64,000 bases of DNA from Lutimaribacter degradans (lineage in GTDB: Bacteria; Pseudomonadota; Alphaproteobacteria; Rhodobacterales; Rhodobacteraceae). The translations under genes and the position numbers were made by a program. Positions 17,642 through 26,548 of this stretch are shown one piece after another; positions within the stretch are counted from its first letter, which is position 1, and the number at the start of each line of letters is the position of its first letter. The stretch is from contig NZ_JAMQGO010000006.1 of NCBI RefSeq assembly GCF_023703375.1, forward strand, positions 1 to 64,000, read 5' to 3'. The notes below the pieces were generated by a model that saw only the letters and a program-made list of their open reading frames with translations, searched no databases and was not told the origin of the DNA.

Positions 17642-18466
17642 TCACAAATCCTGGTTGAACAAACTGCCCTGCGCTTTGGACTGCATGCCCCCCGAGAGCG
17701 GTATCACCGCGCCCGAGATATAGGCCGCGCCCCGCCCGCACAGGAATTGCACGGTGCCGGCAATGTCTTCGTCACGGCCCACACGGCCCAGCGGCACGCC
17801 CTTGGCGGCTTCGGCCTGGCCTTCCTCGGTGCCGATGGCAAAGGCGGTCATCTTGGACACGAAAGGCCCCGGAGCGATGGCGTTGACGGTGATATAGCGC
17901 GGCGCCAGGTCGTTCGACAGGACGCGCGTCATATGATGCACTGCGCCCTTGGACACGGCGTAGGAATAGGTGGCCGTGCCCTTTGGTATCTCGCCCATGA
18001 CGCTGCCGGTGTTGATGATGCGGGCCGGGTCGTCCTGCGTGGCCGACGCTTCGAGCATCGGCACCAGAAGCTGCGTCAGGTGGAACATTCCGGTCACGTT
18101 CAGCGACAGCAGCTTGTCCCAGGCGGCGTACGGATGCTCGCCCAGGGGCGCGCCCCAGGTGCGGCCCGCGTTGTTCATCAGGATGTGCAGTTTGTCGGTG
18201 CGTTTTTTCACTTGGGCGACCAACGCCTCGATGCCCGCCTCGGTGGCGACATCGCCGGCAAACCCTTCGACCGTGCCGGGCAGGCCCATGGCGTTTATCT
18301 CGGTGGCGACGGCCTCGCAGGCGTCGGCCTTGCGGCTGCATATCAGCACGCGCGCACCTGCGGCGGCCAGCCCTTCGGTCGCCATGCGCCCGATCCCCGA
18401 AGAGCCGCCGGTGACAAGCGCCACCTTGCCCGTCAGGTCGTTCAGGTTTGCCGGTGTCATTTGCAT
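17642..18466 (-). CDS. SDR-family oxidoreductase
   Basis: A 274-residue classical SDR with TGGSSGIG at 19-26, NNAG at 98-101, S155 and the YAVSK catalytic pair Y169/K173. Ser-Arg-Lys after the second strand (CSRKADA) suggests NADP(H) preference. It may oxidise or reduce a hydroxyl or keto group on the side chain handled by the cluster. It is tightly packed between the MaoC and acyl-CoA dehydrogenase genes. The ATG follows AAAGGGA; a second ATG (MTPANL) two codons later is possible. Confidence 0.85.
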   Translation of the reverse strand: MQMTPANLNDLTGKVALVTGGSSGIGRMATEGLAAAGARVLICSRKADACEAVATEINAMGLPGTVEGFAGDVATEAGIEALVAQVKKRTDKLHILMNNAGRTWGAPLGEHPYAAWDKLLSLNVTGMFHLTQLLVPMLEASATQDDPARIINTGSVMGEIPKGTATYSYAVSKGAVHHMTRVLSNDLAPRYITVNAIAPGPFVSKMTAFAIGTEEGQAEAAKGVPLGRVGRDEDIAGTVQFLCGRGAAYISGAVIPLSGGMQSKAQGSLFNQDL

Positions 18467-18479
18467 CTGTTTCCCTTTC

Positions 18480-19613
18480 TCAGAATCCGCGCGCAGCGGC
18501 GACCAGTGCCGCGTGATAGCCGTAATCGCCCAGCCATTCGGCACCGACGCGGGCGCGTTTCATGTAAAAGCCGATGTCATAGTCATCGGTCATGCCGATG
18601 CCGCCATGCATCTGCACGCCTTCGCGCACGGCCAGGTCGACGGTTTGCGCCGCGCGCGCCTTTGCCAGCGAAACGGCCAGTTGCGCGTCTTGGGGTGTTT
18701 TATCCAGCACACGGCCTGCATTGGCGATGGCCGATGCCGTGACCTCGATTTCCGCCCACAGGTGGGCGGCGCGGTGCTGCAGCGCCTGGAAACTGCCGAT
18801 GGTGCGGTCGAACTGGCGGCGTTCCTTCAGGTAGCCTACGGTCATCCCATAGGCTCCGCCCGCAACGCCCAGCAATTCGGCGGCCATGGCGGCCTGCCCG
18901 GCTTGTACCCCTGCGCGTAGAACGGCAAGGCCATTATCGACCTCGCCCAACACGTCATCGCCCGTCGCCTCGACCGCGTCGAATATCAGGCGGGCGTGGT
19001 CGCGGCTGTCGATCGTGTCGAGCCGGTCGCGGGTCAGGCCTGCGCGCGCGGCGTCGATATCGAAAAGGGTCAACCCCACCGCGTCGCCCGGCGCACCGGC
19101 GGTGCGCGCCAGAACCAGCACGCGGTCGGCGGCGCTGCCATCGGCGACCAGCGGCTTGACACCCGTCAGGCGAAAGCCGTTGCCCGCCCGCTCGGCCTGC
19201 ATGGCGGTGCTTTCGGGCGCGTACTTGCGCCCTTCGTCCAGGGCCAGCGCATAGATCACATCGCCCGCCGCGATCTGGCCCAGGGCCGTGCCTGCGCGAT
19301 CCGTCGCCACGGCACGCAGGGTGCTGGCGGCAACCACCGCCGTCGACAGAAAGGGCGAAGCCGCCAGCGTGCGGCCCATTTCCTCGGCCAGGATGCACGC
19401 GGCGCGGTGGCCCATCTCGGCCCCGCCGCAGACCTCGGGCACCAGCACGCCCGACCAGCCCATCTGCGCCATCTCGCGCCAAAGGCCGGGGTCGAAAGCG
19501 CGACCAGCCTTGCGATTTTCGCGCAGCTTGGCCACCGGGGCGGATTCGGCCACGAAACCGCGCGCCGCGTCGCGCAGCATGACCTCGTCTTCGGTCTCCA
19601 TTAGCGTTGTCAT
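18480..19613 (-). CDS. Acyl-CoA dehydrogenase, FadE28/29-like small subunit type
   Basis: A 377-residue acyl-CoA dehydrogenase-fold flavoprotein with divergent N-terminal domain. The C-terminal REGVQMHGGIGMTDDYDIGFYMKRA block is the FAD/adenine-contact region of the family. RQFDRTIGSFQALQHRAA is the usual helix that carries FAD-contacting residues at the dimer interface. The standard YEGTSEI segment is absent. Together with the next gene it resembles the unlike pairs (ChsE1-ChsE2, FadE28-FadE29) that form alpha2-beta2 acyl-CoA dehydrogenases in steroid side-chain degradation. Lies 10 bp from its partner. Confidence 0.82.
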   Translation of the reverse strand: MTTLMETEDEVMLRDAARGFVAESAPVAKLRENRKAGRAFDPGLWREMAQMGWSGVLVPEVCGGAEMGHRAACILAEEMGRTLAASPFLSTAVVAASTLRAVATDRAGTALGQIAAGDVIYALALDEGRKYAPESTAMQAERAGNGFRLTGVKPLVADGSAADRVLVLARTAGAPGDAVGLTLFDIDAARAGLTRDRLDTIDSRDHARLIFDAVEATGDDVLGEVDNGLAVLRAGVQAGQAAMAAELLGVAGGAYGMTVGYLKERRQFDRTIGSFQALQHRAAHLWAEIEVTASAIANAGRVLDKTPQDAQLAVSLAKARAAQTVDLAVREGVQMHGGIGMTDDYDIGFYMKRARVGAEWLGDYGYHAALVAAARGF

Positions 19614-19623
19614 TCGTGGCCCC

Positions 19624-20799
19624 TTAGCTGTTCGGCAGTTCGAGAACGCGTTTCGCGAGGATGTCGAGCATCACCTCTGATGTGCCGCCTTCGATCGAGT
19701 TGGCCTTGGTGCGCAGCCACTCCGGCGCCAGCCCGCCATGCGGCCCGTCCCATTCCAACGCCTCGCTGCCGGCCGCGTTCATCAGCAACTCGTAACGTCG
19801 CTTGTTCAACTCGGTGCCGTAATATTTCAGCATCGCACTGGCGTTGCCGACGCCTTGCCCAGCTTCGGCCTGATCCTTGTAGCGCTCCATCGTCATAGCA
19901 AAGGCAAGTGAATTCACTTCGCAGGCCATCGCCTCGGCGCGCGTCACGGGGTCATCCATCGCCCCATCGAGACCACCAAGGAATTGGCCAAGCGACCGGC
20001 CGCCCAGCAGGCCGCGTGCACCGCCGCCGATCATCTCGCGCTCATGCGTCAGCAGGTATTTCGCGATGTCCCAGCCACGGTTGCGCTCGCCCACCAGATT
20101 TTCCTTGGGCACCTTCACGTTGTCGAAAAAGGTTTCGCAAAAAGGTGACTTGCCGCTGATCAGCCGGATCGGCCTGGTGGTAATACCGGCGCTTTCCATG
20201 TCCATCAGCAGGAAAGAAATGCCCTTGTGCTTGGGCGCTTCGCGATCAGTACGCACCAGGGCGAATATCCAGTCCGCCTTGTCGGCGTAAGACGTCCAGA
20301 TCTTCTGACCGTTCACGAGGTAATGGTCGCCCATGTCCTCGGCCCGGGTTTGCACATTGGCCAGGTCGCTGCCTGCGCCCGGCTCGGAATAGCCCTGGCA
20401 CCAGCGGATTTCGCCGCGGGTGATCGGGGGCAGGTGCCGCGCCTTTTGCGCGTCGTCGCCAAATGCCAGCAGGGCCGGGCCGAGCATCCACAGGCCGAAG
20501 CTTTCCAGCGGCGGCGGCGCCTGGAGGCGGGCCATTTCCTCGCGATAGATCTTTTCCTGTGCGCGACTCAGGCCGGCGCCGCCGTATTCGGTGGGCCAGC
20601 GCGGGGCGGTCATGCCGCGTTCTATCGCGGCATCCAGCCATTCCTTCTGCGCAGGTTCGGCGAACTGCCATTGGCGGCCGCCCCATACGATCATGTCCTC
20701 GCCCATGGCGCGCCCGCGAAGCGATGCCGGGCAGGCGGTTTCGATCCATTGGCTGATTTCGGCGCGGAACGCATCCAGCGTGGCGTCGGTGTCGGCCAT
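19624..20799 (-). CDS. Acyl-CoA dehydrogenase, partner subunit
   Basis: A 391-residue acyl-CoA dehydrogenase. The middle domain has WCQGYSEPGAGSDLANVQTRA and KIWTSYADKADW, the flavin-contact sequences. The C-terminal segment SIEGGTSEVMLDILAKRVL has glycine where many monomeric enzymes carry the catalytic glutamate (YEGTSE), so the base must sit elsewhere or in the partner subunit. The order and unlike sequences of the two dehydrogenase genes suggest a heteromer. The start follows GGAGGA. A perfect palindrome lies 22 bp upstream and a 149-bp gap separates it from the synthetase gene, so it may begin its own transcript. Confidence 0.85.
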   Translation of the reverse strand: MADTDATLDAFRAEISQWIETACPASLRGRAMGEDMIVWGGRQWQFAEPAQKEWLDAAIERGMTAPRWPTEYGGAGLSRAQEKIYREEMARLQAPPPLESFGLWMLGPALLAFGDDAQKARHLPPITRGEIRWCQGYSEPGAGSDLANVQTRAEDMGDHYLVNGQKIWTSYADKADWIFALVRTDREAPKHKGISFLLMDMESAGITTRPIRLISGKSPFCETFFDNVKVPKENLVGERNRGWDIAKYLLTHEREMIGGGARGLLGGRSLGQFLGGLDGAMDDPVTRAEAMACEVNSLAFAMTMERYKDQAEAGQGVGNASAMLKYYGTELNKRRYELLMNAAGSEALEWDGPHGGLAPEWLRTKANSIEGGTSEVMLDILAKRVLELPNS

Positions 20800-20821
20800 G
20801 CAGTCCTCCCCTTCTGCAAAA

Positions 20822-20842
20822 CCTTTTCGCAATGCGAAAAGG
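20822..20842. promoter_or_regulatory. Perfect palindromic operator upstream of the acyl-CoA dehydrogenase operon
   Basis: CCTTTTCGC and GCGAAAAGG face each other around the trinucleotide AAT. The length and symmetry suit a TetR- or FadR-type dimer. On the minus strand a TTGACC -35-like box lies about 40 bases upstream of it (20880-20885), so a bound repressor would block the start region of the dehydrogenase transcript. Confidence 0.5.
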
Positions 20843-20909
20843 AATTCCGTTCAAGCAAGCAAACGCATCTTTGGACGAGGGTCAAGCCACCGCCAGCCCG
20901 TAACGCTGC

Positions 20910-20936
20910 GGCAGGGCGCACGCCTTGCGCCCTGCC
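20910..20936 (-). terminator. Stem-loop after the acyl-CoA synthetase gene
   Basis: GGCAGGGCGC and GCGCCCTGCC form a 10-bp stem with a 7-base loop just beyond the synthetase stop on the minus strand. No T-run follows, so it may attenuate rather than stop transcription into the dehydrogenase genes. Confidence 0.4.
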
Positions 20937-20948
20937 GGGGCCAGACCG

Positions 20949-22583
20949 TCAGCGCAGGTCGGGCAGTTTGTAGTCTGCGTAAGTCTGGCGCAGGGTCAGT
21001 TTCGACACCTTTCCGGTGGCGGTCAGCGGCAGTTCCTTTGCCCAGATCACGTCATCGGGCAACTGCCACTTGGCGAAATGTTCCAGCATATGCTGGTGCA
21101 GTTCGTCGAGCGAGGGCTTTTCGGTGCCCGCGGCCACGGCAACCAGGACCGGGCGCTCGTCCCACTTGGGATGCGGCATCGCGATGGCCGCGCAGCTTGC
21201 AACGCCGGGGTGCGACATGGCCGCGTTTTCCAGGTCGATCGAGGAAATCCACTCACCGCCGGACTTGATCAGATCCTTGGAGCGGTCCTGGATGTTCAGG
21301 ATGCCGTTGTCGTCGATCGAGGCAATGTCGCCCGTGCCGAACCACCCCTCGGAGTCGATGGCCTTGGCGGTGGCCTCGTCATTCTTGAAATACCCCGAGA
21401 CAATGGTGTTGCCGCGCACGTAAAGCTCGCCCACGGCCTTGCCGTCATGGGGCAGGCGGTTCCCGTCTTCGTCCACGATCTTGAGGTCGACACCGAAAGC
21501 GCGGCGGCCCTGCTGCGCCTTGAGGTCCACCATGCGGTCAAAGGGTTGCTTCTGCACCCATTTCGGCATGTTGCCGTGGGTGCCGATGGGGCTCATTTCC
21601 GTCATGCCCCAGGCATGGCCCACATGCACACCCATCTTTTCGAAGGTTTCGATCATCTTGCGTGGCGCGGCGGACCCGCCCACGACGATATCGGCAAAGC
21701 CCTCGGGCTTGCGGCCCTGCTTCTCGATCTCGGCCAGAAGGCCCTGCCAGACCGTGGGGACACCCCAGGCGGAATACACGCCTTCGGTATCCATGAGCCT
21801 GAACAGGCTTTCGCCATCCAGCGCGGGGCCGGGCATCACCAGCGAATAGCCCAGCATGGGCGATGCGTAGGGCAGGCCCCAGGCGTTGACGTGAAACAGC
21901 GGTACCACCGGCATCACCTTGGACTCGGCGGGAATTGACTGCCCCATGACCAAGCCGCCCAGCATGAGCGCGTGCAGCAGCGTCGAACGATGCGAATAGA
22001 GCGCCCCCTTGGGGTTACCCGTCGTGCCCGAAGTATAGCACAGGGCGGCCGCGGTATCCTCGTCGAATACGGGCCAGTCAAAGCTTTCGGGCTGATCTTC
22101 CAGCAGCTCTTCGTAGCACAGGGCGTCAAAGCTGTTTTCCGGCATATGCGCGCGATCGGTCATGATCACAAAGCGCAGATCCTTGGGCAGCTCGTCTTTC
22201 ACCCCTTCGATAATCGGCACGAAGGTGGCGTCGAGAAACAGCAGCTTATCCTCGGCATGGTTGACGATATAGATCAACTGTTCCGCCGACAGACGCGGGT
22301 TGATCGTATGGCACACCGCGCCCTGGCCCGAGATCGCATAGTACAACTCGAAATGGCGATAGCCGTTCCAGGCCAGCGTCGCGACGCGGTCGCCCATCTC
22401 GATTCCCAGGCCTTTCAGCGCGTTCGCCAGTCGGTATACGCGCTTGAGCGTCTGGGGGTAGGTCTGGCGGTGAACATCGCCTTCGGTGCGCACCGATACG
22501 ATTTCCCCGGTTTTGTGCGCTTCGGCCGCGTGCTCGATGATACTGCTGATCAAAAGCGGGCGATGCTGCATCATGCCTTTCAT
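20949..22583 (-). CDS. Long/medium-chain acyl-CoA synthetase (AMP-binding)
   Basis: A 544-residue acyl-adenylate-forming enzyme. The P-loop YTSGTTGNPKG is at 183-193, the WGMTE A5-type motif follows, then GWFGTGDIASID with the ATP-ribose aspartate, and the C-terminal catalytic lysine near 525 in TATGKVSK. It activates a carboxylic acid to its CoA thioester with ATP and would load the substrate into the downstream pathway. It resembles the FadD3.1/medium-chain group by wording. The ATG follows GGGAG. It is the first gene of the minus-strand block and is divergent from a quinone oxidoreductase gene. Confidence 0.9.
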   Translation of the reverse strand: MKGMMQHRPLLISSIIEHAAEAHKTGEIVSVRTEGDVHRQTYPQTLKRVYRLANALKGLGIEMGDRVATLAWNGYRHFELYYAISGQGAVCHTINPRLSAEQLIYIVNHAEDKLLFLDATFVPIIEGVKDELPKDLRFVIMTDRAHMPENSFDALCYEELLEDQPESFDWPVFDEDTAAALCYTSGTTGNPKGALYSHRSTLLHALMLGGLVMGQSIPAESKVMPVVPLFHVNAWGLPYASPMLGYSLVMPGPALDGESLFRLMDTEGVYSAWGVPTVWQGLLAEIEKQGRKPEGFADIVVGGSAAPRKMIETFEKMGVHVGHAWGMTEMSPIGTHGNMPKWVQKQPFDRMVDLKAQQGRRAFGVDLKIVDEDGNRLPHDGKAVGELYVRGNTIVSGYFKNDEATAKAIDSEGWFGTGDIASIDDNGILNIQDRSKDLIKSGGEWISSIDLENAAMSHPGVASCAAIAMPHPKWDERPVLVAVAAGTEKPSLDELHQHMLEHFAKWQLPDDVIWAKELPLTATGKVSKLTLRQTYADYKLPDLR

Positions 22584-22805
22584 GGCGTTTCTCCCTTTGC
22601 TCCCATATTTGCGGGCAGACTAGCGTTCGCACCGGGAATGCCAAAGGGAAATTGATGACGTTTCACCTTTGTTTTATTGGATCTTTTCCGCAGACCGAAA
22701 TTCCGTTGCGTCACAAGCCGGGCCCGCGCAACCATGGTTGAGTGCATGGTGCCGCTGCCCTAACCTGCAACGCGAACAGCACGCATGAGGGAAGGAAACG
22801 CCGCC

Positions 22806-23771
22806 ATGAAGGCCATCATCTGCAACGATTTCGCGTCGCTCGACCAACTGGAATATGGCGACATGCCCGATCCGCAGGCTAGCGGCGACCAGGTCGTGAT
22901 CCGGGTCGAGGCGGCCGGCGTCAACTATCCCGACGGTCTGCTGGTGCAGGGCAAATATCAAAGCCGCCCCGACCGCCCTTTCGTGCCGGGGATGGAGGCC
23001 GCTGGCGTGGTCGAGGCGGTGGGCCCCGATGTGACCGGCTTCAAGCCCGGTGACCGCGTGGCCACGATCTGCACGCTGGGTGGATATGCCGAAAAGGTCG
23101 CCGCGCCCGCGGCGCGTGTCATTCCCATCGGTGACATGGACGCCGCCGATGTCTGCGCGCTTCTGGTGGCTTTCGGCACGTCGCATCACGCGCTAAAACA
23201 GCGCGCGCAGCTGAAGGCGGGCGAAACACTGGTTGTGCTGGGCGCGGCGGGCGCCACCGGCATCGCGGCGATCCAGATCGCCAAGATAATGGGGGCCAGG
23301 GTGATCGCCGTCGCCTCGACCGAGGAAAAGCGCGCGATCTGCACCGAAAACGGCGCGGATGAGGTGATCGGCTACGACGATCTGAAAGACCAGATCAAGG
23401 CGCTGACCGATGGCAAGGGGGCCGATGTTGTCTATGACCCGGTTGGTGGCGCGGCCTTTGATGCCTGTTCGCGCGCCATGGCGCGGGGTGGCCGGTTGCT
23501 CGTCATCGGGTTTGCCAGCGGCGAGATCCCGAAGCTGCCGGTCAACCTTGCACTGGTCAAGGAATACGCCGTCGTCGGTGTGTTCTGGGGCAACTTCACC
23601 CGGTTCGAACCGCAGGTTTACGCCGGCAACATGGCCGAGCTTCTGGGCTGGTATCAAAAGGGGCATGTCAAGCCGATGATCGAAGGCCGCTATCCGCTGA
23701 AAGACGCGGCCGAGGTGTTGTCTCGGGTGCTGGGTCGCGGCGCGGTGGGCAAGCTGGTGCTGGTGCCCTGA
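22806..23771 (+). CDS. NADPH:quinone oxidoreductase / zinc-independent MDR (acrylyl-CoA reductase-like)
   Basis: A 321-residue MDR protein with the quinone-oxidoreductase pattern: AAGVNYPDGLLVQGKYQ, PFVPGMEAAGVVEAVG, then the nucleotide loop GAAGATGIAAIQIAK. No structural or catalytic zinc cysteines are present. It would reduce quinones, enones or 2-enoyl-CoAs with NADPH. The ATG follows GAAGGA. It is divergent from the acyl-CoA synthetase across a 222-bp gap and convergent with an IclR regulator only 9 bp away. The gap contains AT-rich sequence and a degenerate TTTC...GAAA dyad but no gene. Confidence 0.85.
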   Translation: MKAIICNDFASLDQLEYGDMPDPQASGDQVVIRVEAAGVNYPDGLLVQGKYQSRPDRPFVPGMEAAGVVEAVGPDVTGFKPGDRVATICTLGGYAEKVAAPAARVIPIGDMDAADVCALLVAFGTSHHALKQRAQLKAGETLVVLGAAGATGIAAIQIAKIMGARVIAVASTEEKRAICTENGADEVIGYDDLKDQIKALTDGKGADVVYDPVGGAAFDACSRAMARGGRLLVIGFASGEIPKLPVNLALVKEYAVVGVFWGNFTRFEPQVYAGNMAELLGWYQKGHVKPMIEGRYPLKDAAEVLSRVLGRGAVGKLVLVP

Positions 23772-23780
23772 CGCGCGGCC

Positions 23781-24602
23781 TTAATCGCGGATGTGCTTGA
23801 CGGTATTGGCAAGCTGCAGCAGCTTGGGGCCCAGGTCATTTTCCAACCGCTCGCGTGGCAGCACGTAGGCCGGTCCGCCAAGGTTGAAGGCCATTGGCGG
23901 ACCATCGCCCTGCGGCGAGGCAAAAGGCACCGAGACGGCGTTGATATCCGCCTGCCACTGGCCGATATTGCAATAAAACCCGCGGTTTCCGATCTGGTTG
24001 GCGGCCTCTTCGATCTCGGCTTTCAGGCCGGGCCAACGCTCCGGGCCGGCCTTGTCGGCCAAGCGCGCCATCAACTCGGCCCGCTGTTCCGGGGCGACGG
24101 CCGCCAGGTACGCCCGCCCCATCGCCGACCGCCCCAGCGAGATGCGCGAGCCCACGTTGAGTTGAAGCGAGATCATCCCTCGGGCGGCTCGTGCCGCCGC
24201 GATATAGGTCATCGTCAGGTCGTCGCGCCCGCCAAGTGCCACCAGCACCCCGTCGCCACATTCGTCGGCCAGTTGCTGCATCAGCGGCTGCGCGGCCTCG
24301 CGCAGTTTTATCCCGCCCAGGCAGGCATAGCCCAACCCCAGAACCGGCACGCCCATGCGGTAGCGCCCAGTGGCCTCGTCATAGATCAGGTAGCCCAGTT
24401 TCAGCAGCGTGTAGGTCAGGCGCGAAACCGTGGAATTGGGCAAGCCCGTGCGTGCCGCCAATTCGCGGTTGCCCAGCCCCATCCGGTCATCGGGTGTGAA
24501 AGCGCGCAGGATATCGAGACCGCGATGCAATGCCGTCACGAATTGGCGGTCGCCTGTCTCAACCTCATGGTTGTCCGCTTGCTCCTGTAGTCGCTTTCTC
24601 AC
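23781..24602 (-). CDS. IclR-family transcriptional regulator
   Basis: A 273-residue IclR protein. The winged helix-turn-helix lies at roughly 15-75 (FVTALHRGLDILRAF, GNRELAARTGLPNSTVSRLTYTLLKLGYL). The C-terminal effector domain has the family's GRAYLAAV and later VSVPFASPQG phrases. IclR proteins usually control neighbouring catabolic operons, so the acyl-CoA ligase just downstream or the cluster upstream are likely targets. The GTG chosen follows AGGGA at seven bases; an ATG six codons upstream is also open but has no ribosome-binding site. Confidence 0.88.
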   Translation of the reverse strand: MRKRLQEQADNHEVETGDRQFVTALHRGLDILRAFTPDDRMGLGNRELAARTGLPNSTVSRLTYTLLKLGYLIYDEATGRYRMGVPVLGLGYACLGGIKLREAAQPLMQQLADECGDGVLVALGGRDDLTMTYIAAARAARGMISLQLNVGSRISLGRSAMGRAYLAAVAPEQRAELMARLADKAGPERWPGLKAEIEEAANQIGNRGFYCNIGQWQADINAVSVPFASPQGDGPPMAFNLGGPAYVLPRERLENDLGPKLLQLANTVKHIRD

Positions 24603-24659
24603 GTTACATTCCCTGTTCAAATTGGGCCGGGTGGCTCTAGGCCGCCGTTTTTGCCCGCG

Positions 24660-26339
24660 TCAAGCCGCGCCTTTCGCGCGCGACTCGCGTTCTTGCAATT
24701 CGCGCCACAACACTTTGCCGCTGCCCGATTTCGGCAAGGCATCGGTGAACTCCACCATCGTGGGGCACTTGTAAGCCGCCATTTCGCTACGACACCAGTC
24801 GATGACGCCCTGTTCGGTCAATCGGTCGCGGGCCGTGTCCTGCGGGACCACCACGGCCTTGACCGTCTCGCCCCGGCGCGGATCATGTGTTCCGATTATG
24901 CATGCCTCGGCGATATCCGGGTGATGATGCATCAACGCCTCGACCTCGGCAGGCCAGACCTTGAAACCGCTGGCATTGATCATCCGCTTCACGCGGTCAA
25001 CCATGTAGAAATATCCTTGCGGGTCAATATAGCCAAGGTCGCCCGTACGGAAAAACCGTTTGCCGTCCAGCTCGAAGAACGAGCGTTCTGTCTCATCGGG
25101 CCGCTGCCAATAGCCGAGGAATACCTGCGGGCCGTGGGTGACGATCTCGCCAACCTCACCCTGTGGCAGCTCTTCGAGCGTGTCGGGGTTTACCACGCGG
25201 CTGTCCACATCGAAAACCGGGATGCCCAGGCATTGCCGTCGCGGCGCGGTGACCGGGTTTATATGGCTGGCTGCCATGGTTTCGGACAGGCCATACCCCT
25301 CGATATAATCCAGTCCGGTCAAGTCGTGCAGCTTTTTCGCGACAGCCTCGGGCATGGCGGCGCCGCCGCCGCCGATGGCCGTCAGGCTGGACAGGTCATA
25401 TTGTCCAGCCCCGGGGCTGTTCACCAGGTCGATCGCCATGGTCGAGATCGAACGCCAGCGGGTCACCCGATGCCGCGCGATCAGCGTGGCGGCCACGTCG
25501 CGGTTCCACCGTGTCATGAGAACGATGGCCCCGCCTACGATGATGGGGCCGTTCATGCAGGCCTGCATTCCCGTCACGTGGAACAGGGGCAAAACCGCCA
25601 GGCTGACATCGGTTTCATCCGACAGATTCCACGCAACGCCGCCCCATGCGGTTACATTGACGGTGAAATGGCTGTGCATGCAGCCCTTGGGCTGGCCTGT
25701 CGTGCCGGAGCTGTAAGGGATCACCGCAAGGTCATCGGCCCCGGCGCGATGCGGGGCGGGTCGCGCACCACTTTCCAATGCCGCGGCCCAGCGGATCACG
25801 CCCGGCCCCGTGGCCTCTTGCGCGTCCAGCGCCTCAAGATCGCCGGGCAGGGGAATGTCGCGGCCAGGGGCGGCATAATCCGGGTAAGTGGCCGCAATAA
25901 CGTGGGAAATAAGCCCTTCGTCCACGATGGGCGCGATGTGTTGCAGCAGTTCCTGCCCGGCCAGCGCAACCGATGCCCCGGTGTCACGGGCCAGGTGTTC
26001 CAACTCGGCGTGGCGGCTCATCGGGTTGATCGGGACCACCACCGCATCGGCCCGCAGGATTGCGTAATAGCCGATCACGAATTGCGGGCTGTTCTGCATG
26101 TAAAGCAGCACCCGATCCCCCCGATCCACCTCCAGCTTTTGTTGCAGGTAGCCAGCCAGTGCCTGAACCTGCTCGTCCAGTTGCGCATAGGTCAAGGTGG
26201 CGCCGTGATAGATAAGCGCGGGCCTGTTGCCATGTTTTGCCGCGGTATTCGACAGGTTGTCGTAAAGCGTGCCTTGCGGCCACGTGACCGTTTCAGGCAC
26301 GCCGTCGGGCCAGACCTGCATGTGCAAACGGTTCATCAT
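24660..26339 (-). CDS. Acyl-CoA ligase (AMP-binding, long-chain type)
   Basis: A second adenylate-forming ligase of about 559 residues. The P-loop is YSSGTTGQPKG near 209-219, followed by GYGLSETM, FFRTGDLGYID and a C-terminal SGSGKVLWREL with the catalytic lysine. It is clearly different in sequence from the other synthetase in the window. The start is uncertain: the frame is open to a TTG eight codons upstream, and neither site has a convincing ribosome-binding sequence. It follows the IclR gene's promoter side on the same strand, so joint control is plausible. Confidence 0.85.
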   Translation of the reverse strand: MMNRLHMQVWPDGVPETVTWPQGTLYDNLSNTAAKHGNRPALIYHGATLTYAQLDEQVQALAGYLQQKLEVDRGDRVLLYMQNSPQFVIGYYAILRADAVVVPINPMSRHAELEHLARDTGASVALAGQELLQHIAPIVDEGLISHVIAATYPDYAAPGRDIPLPGDLEALDAQEATGPGVIRWAAALESGARPAPHRAGADDLAVIPYSSGTTGQPKGCMHSHFTVNVTAWGGVAWNLSDETDVSLAVLPLFHVTGMQACMNGPIIVGGAIVLMTRWNRDVAATLIARHRVTRWRSISTMAIDLVNSPGAGQYDLSSLTAIGGGGAAMPEAVAKKLHDLTGLDYIEGYGLSETMAASHINPVTAPRRQCLGIPVFDVDSRVVNPDTLEELPQGEVGEIVTHGPQVFLGYWQRPDETERSFFELDGKRFFRTGDLGYIDPQGYFYMVDRVKRMINASGFKVWPAEVEALMHHHPDIAEACIIGTHDPRRGETVKAVVVPQDTARDRLTEQGVIDWCRSEMAAYKCPTMVEFTDALPKSGSGKVLWRELQERESRAKGAA

Positions 26340-26548
26340 CTGCGGCTCGGGGTCTTGAGACAAAGGGGGTTGGTATGGTTGCAGCTTCGCACCACGGTGT
26401 AGACTCCTCCCTGTTAGTCGGGGAAAGTTGGCACAAGCTTTGGCGACTGTCCACAGTTTCGGAATTAGCTTCCGCAGGTCGGGATTCTTGCGGGCCGCGC
26501 GATGCGGGTGTAAGGCAGGCGCAACGCTGCCACCACGGGACTCGTGCC

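Noticed and set aside
24651..26402. A 583-codon open frame opposite the acyl-CoA ligase
   Set aside because: The minus strand encodes a complete AMP-binding enzyme with P-loop and catalytic lysine. The plus-strand reading has no motif and no ribosome-binding site.
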